Assembly: GCA_003864495.1 (NCBI GenBank) | Contig: PEDN01001360.1 | Location: 186,001 to 250,000, forward strand | Length of the DNA stretch: 64,000 nucleotides | Source: Nemopilema nomurai | Taxonomy: Eukaryota; Cnidaria; Scyphozoa; Rhizostomeae; Rhizostomatidae | Direction of reading: 5' to 3' | Shown: positions 62,493 through 64,000 of the stretch, one piece after another | Numbering within the stretch: the first letter of the stretch is position 1 | Layout: the number at the start of each line of letters is the position of its first letter | Position numbers and translations under genes: made by a program | The notes under the pieces: generated by a model | Databases searched by the model: none | What the model was told of the DNA's origin: nothing | The model's input: only the letters and a program-made list of their open reading frames with translations

Positions 62493-64000
62493 TTTAAATA
62501 ATTTCTTGAGATGTATAAACAAGTGAATGAAAACACCGTATATGCGAATTTGTTTGCGAGTCTGATTTAGTGTTAAGGAAACAACGACAAAGTTAGCACG
62601 AACGTCTACTTTCTTTTCCTCTGTATCAAAATGATCATGGCTATAATCATCAACAGATTGCCAGTTTTTATTCATTGAATCACACAGAACTCCTTTTGCC
62701 TAGGTTGGGCCCCGACATTTGACAAAAACAATCCTTCTCAAGCTACTAGTGGACACGCCTAAAACAAGGGCTCTTAAAATGCTGGGCTAAATCAAAACTA
62801 ATGAATTCCCAGGTGGCCTGTGATTAGCACCGTCACTGTGCGTTAATACACCATTTTCAAACATCAGTAAGTGAGGAAGGCGTGCCTCAGTGTACGTTTG
62901 CAGAAAGTGATTGAAAAGAGATGTTATTGCAAGTTTGCCGTGAATTACACTTTAAGAATCCGAAACGTTTTTAAATTCCTTCTTTGTTCCTTCACTTTCT
63001 GATGAACAAGCTTAGGTGTGGCAAAGCTCTTACAAATGCATGATGGTAAAGAGAAACCAGTTCTTTAAACAAAAGACTTGATCGGAGAAAAGAAATAATG
63101 CAAAAAGGTATGGGCAGAAAAGTTATTGAATCGATGTAACATCAAGATTAGCTCTACCAGCAAACAGAAATTCCTCGCTGCCACTAAAAATCGGGCACTC
63201 TATGCATTGAAAGGCACAGCAAAGACAAGACATACCAAACAGCGTGTTCATTACCTTTTACCTCTTTCAATTTTGTCTTTTTTCCCGCTCGAATGTTTGT
63301 GAAATCTAGAACACCAACATCTTCAAACCTGACAAATTACCAGCAACATTTGCAGCGTGCTGATGAATATTGAATAGTGAATACCCATAAATAAGCTTCG
63401 TTTCAATCGACTTGATCATGCAAAAGGGTGCCTTCACACGACTACGGGGCAACTAATTAACCAGCTAATAGAAAAACTACCCAGAACAAAAACAACACAA
63501 TTGTCTGATATACAATGTATTCAATGCACCAAGATAGCCTGGATTATGTCCCAGGGGTGTCATTTGTGAGTATTCATTATTAAATATTCACAGGTAAACG
63601 TGCATACCAGTGGCAGATCCAGGTTGCTTTGATAAATTTTTGCACATTGGTCAGATCTGAAGGTGTTTGCATTGCCAGCCAACCATAGTACCTTTATGCG
63701 GCAGATCGACCCCCCGGTATGCGAGCTTGAAGATCGCAATCAATCAATCAACCAATCAATCAGTCAATCAATCAATCCTTACACTCGACAGAAAACTAGG
63801 TGATTAGATCTTCTTCCAGCCAATTGGTCAAAATTGTTGTATAATCAATGGTCTCAAATGTAACGAAATTAGGCTCTTTGCTAGCATTGAAGAAGTAACG
63901 TTGAAGCCGAAACGATGGGGCTTTTCCAATGGGCCCCAAATAATTGTAACATGGTAGGGACTTTTTTATGTTGTCTGTATTCATTCAGCAGCAAGGCCAA
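62493..64000. other. No secure gene at the window end
   Basis: AT-rich sequence. A 62-codon minus-strand frame at 63796-63984 (with FVTFETIDYTTILTNWLEED) might be the terminal exon of a gene beyond the window, but nothing else supports it. A patch near 63608-63740 containing gtggcagatccagg and ending in a CAAT microsatellite resembles a SINE-like tail. Confidence 0.35.
63738..63778. repeat. (CAAT)n microsatellite
   Basis: About ten near-perfect caat tetranucleotides with single-base interruptions. Confidence 0.9.

Noticed and set aside
1..64000. tRNA, rRNA and CRISPR arrays
   Set aside because: I looked for cloverleaf-like and array-like patterns by eye and saw none; a tRNAscan-SE or Infernal run would be needed to exclude RNA genes.

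Overview
This is a 64-kb piece of an animal (metazoan) nuclear genome. It is AT-rich, with many small exons in short GT-AG introns, microsatellites and a long satellite array. SPEF2, a motile-cilium central-apparatus protein, and secreted PAN/discoidin-type lectin-like proteins point to a ciliated invertebrate. A cnidarian or another early-branching animal is a reasonable guess, but I cannot fix the taxon from the sequence.

Layout. 1-8.8 kb: no secure gene, a few coding-like islands and weak exon candidates. 8.84-10.74 kb: tandem satellite of about fifteen 127/128-bp units. 12.93-43.14 kb, minus strand: one large gene, the SPEF2 (KPL2/CPC1) orthologue. I could assemble 58 coding exons by hand with consistent phases, giving about 1,868 residues. 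It contains an N-terminal sperm-type CH domain, coiled coils, an adenylate-kinase-like domain, a basic Ser-Pro linker, the conserved SPEF2 core, and a C-terminal EF-hand-like region. 45.37-47.19 kb, minus strand: a complete four-exon gene of the uncharacterised CXorf65/C22orf15 family, 165 residues, with a possible in-frame cassette exon. 48.6-61.9 kb, minus strand: a cluster of three two-exon secreted proteins (signal peptide, short PAN-like segment, F5/8 type C / F-type-lectin-like domain) and one orphan exon that looks PAN-like. 62-64 kb: repeats and no secure gene.

How the parts relate. SPEF2 is a central-pair (C1b) and flagellum assembly protein. The CXorf65-like gene next to it has no known function. 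The lectin-like cluster looks like a separate, recently duplicated family of secreted proteins. Two of its members are about 95% identical in patches but strongly diverged elsewhere, and all lack the canonical fucose-binding motif of F-type lectins. A short foldback repeat family occurs at three places (19.6, 50.9 and 62.3 kb).

All exon boundaries are hand-read from splice consensus, reading frame and remembered family conservation; no searches or transcripts were available.
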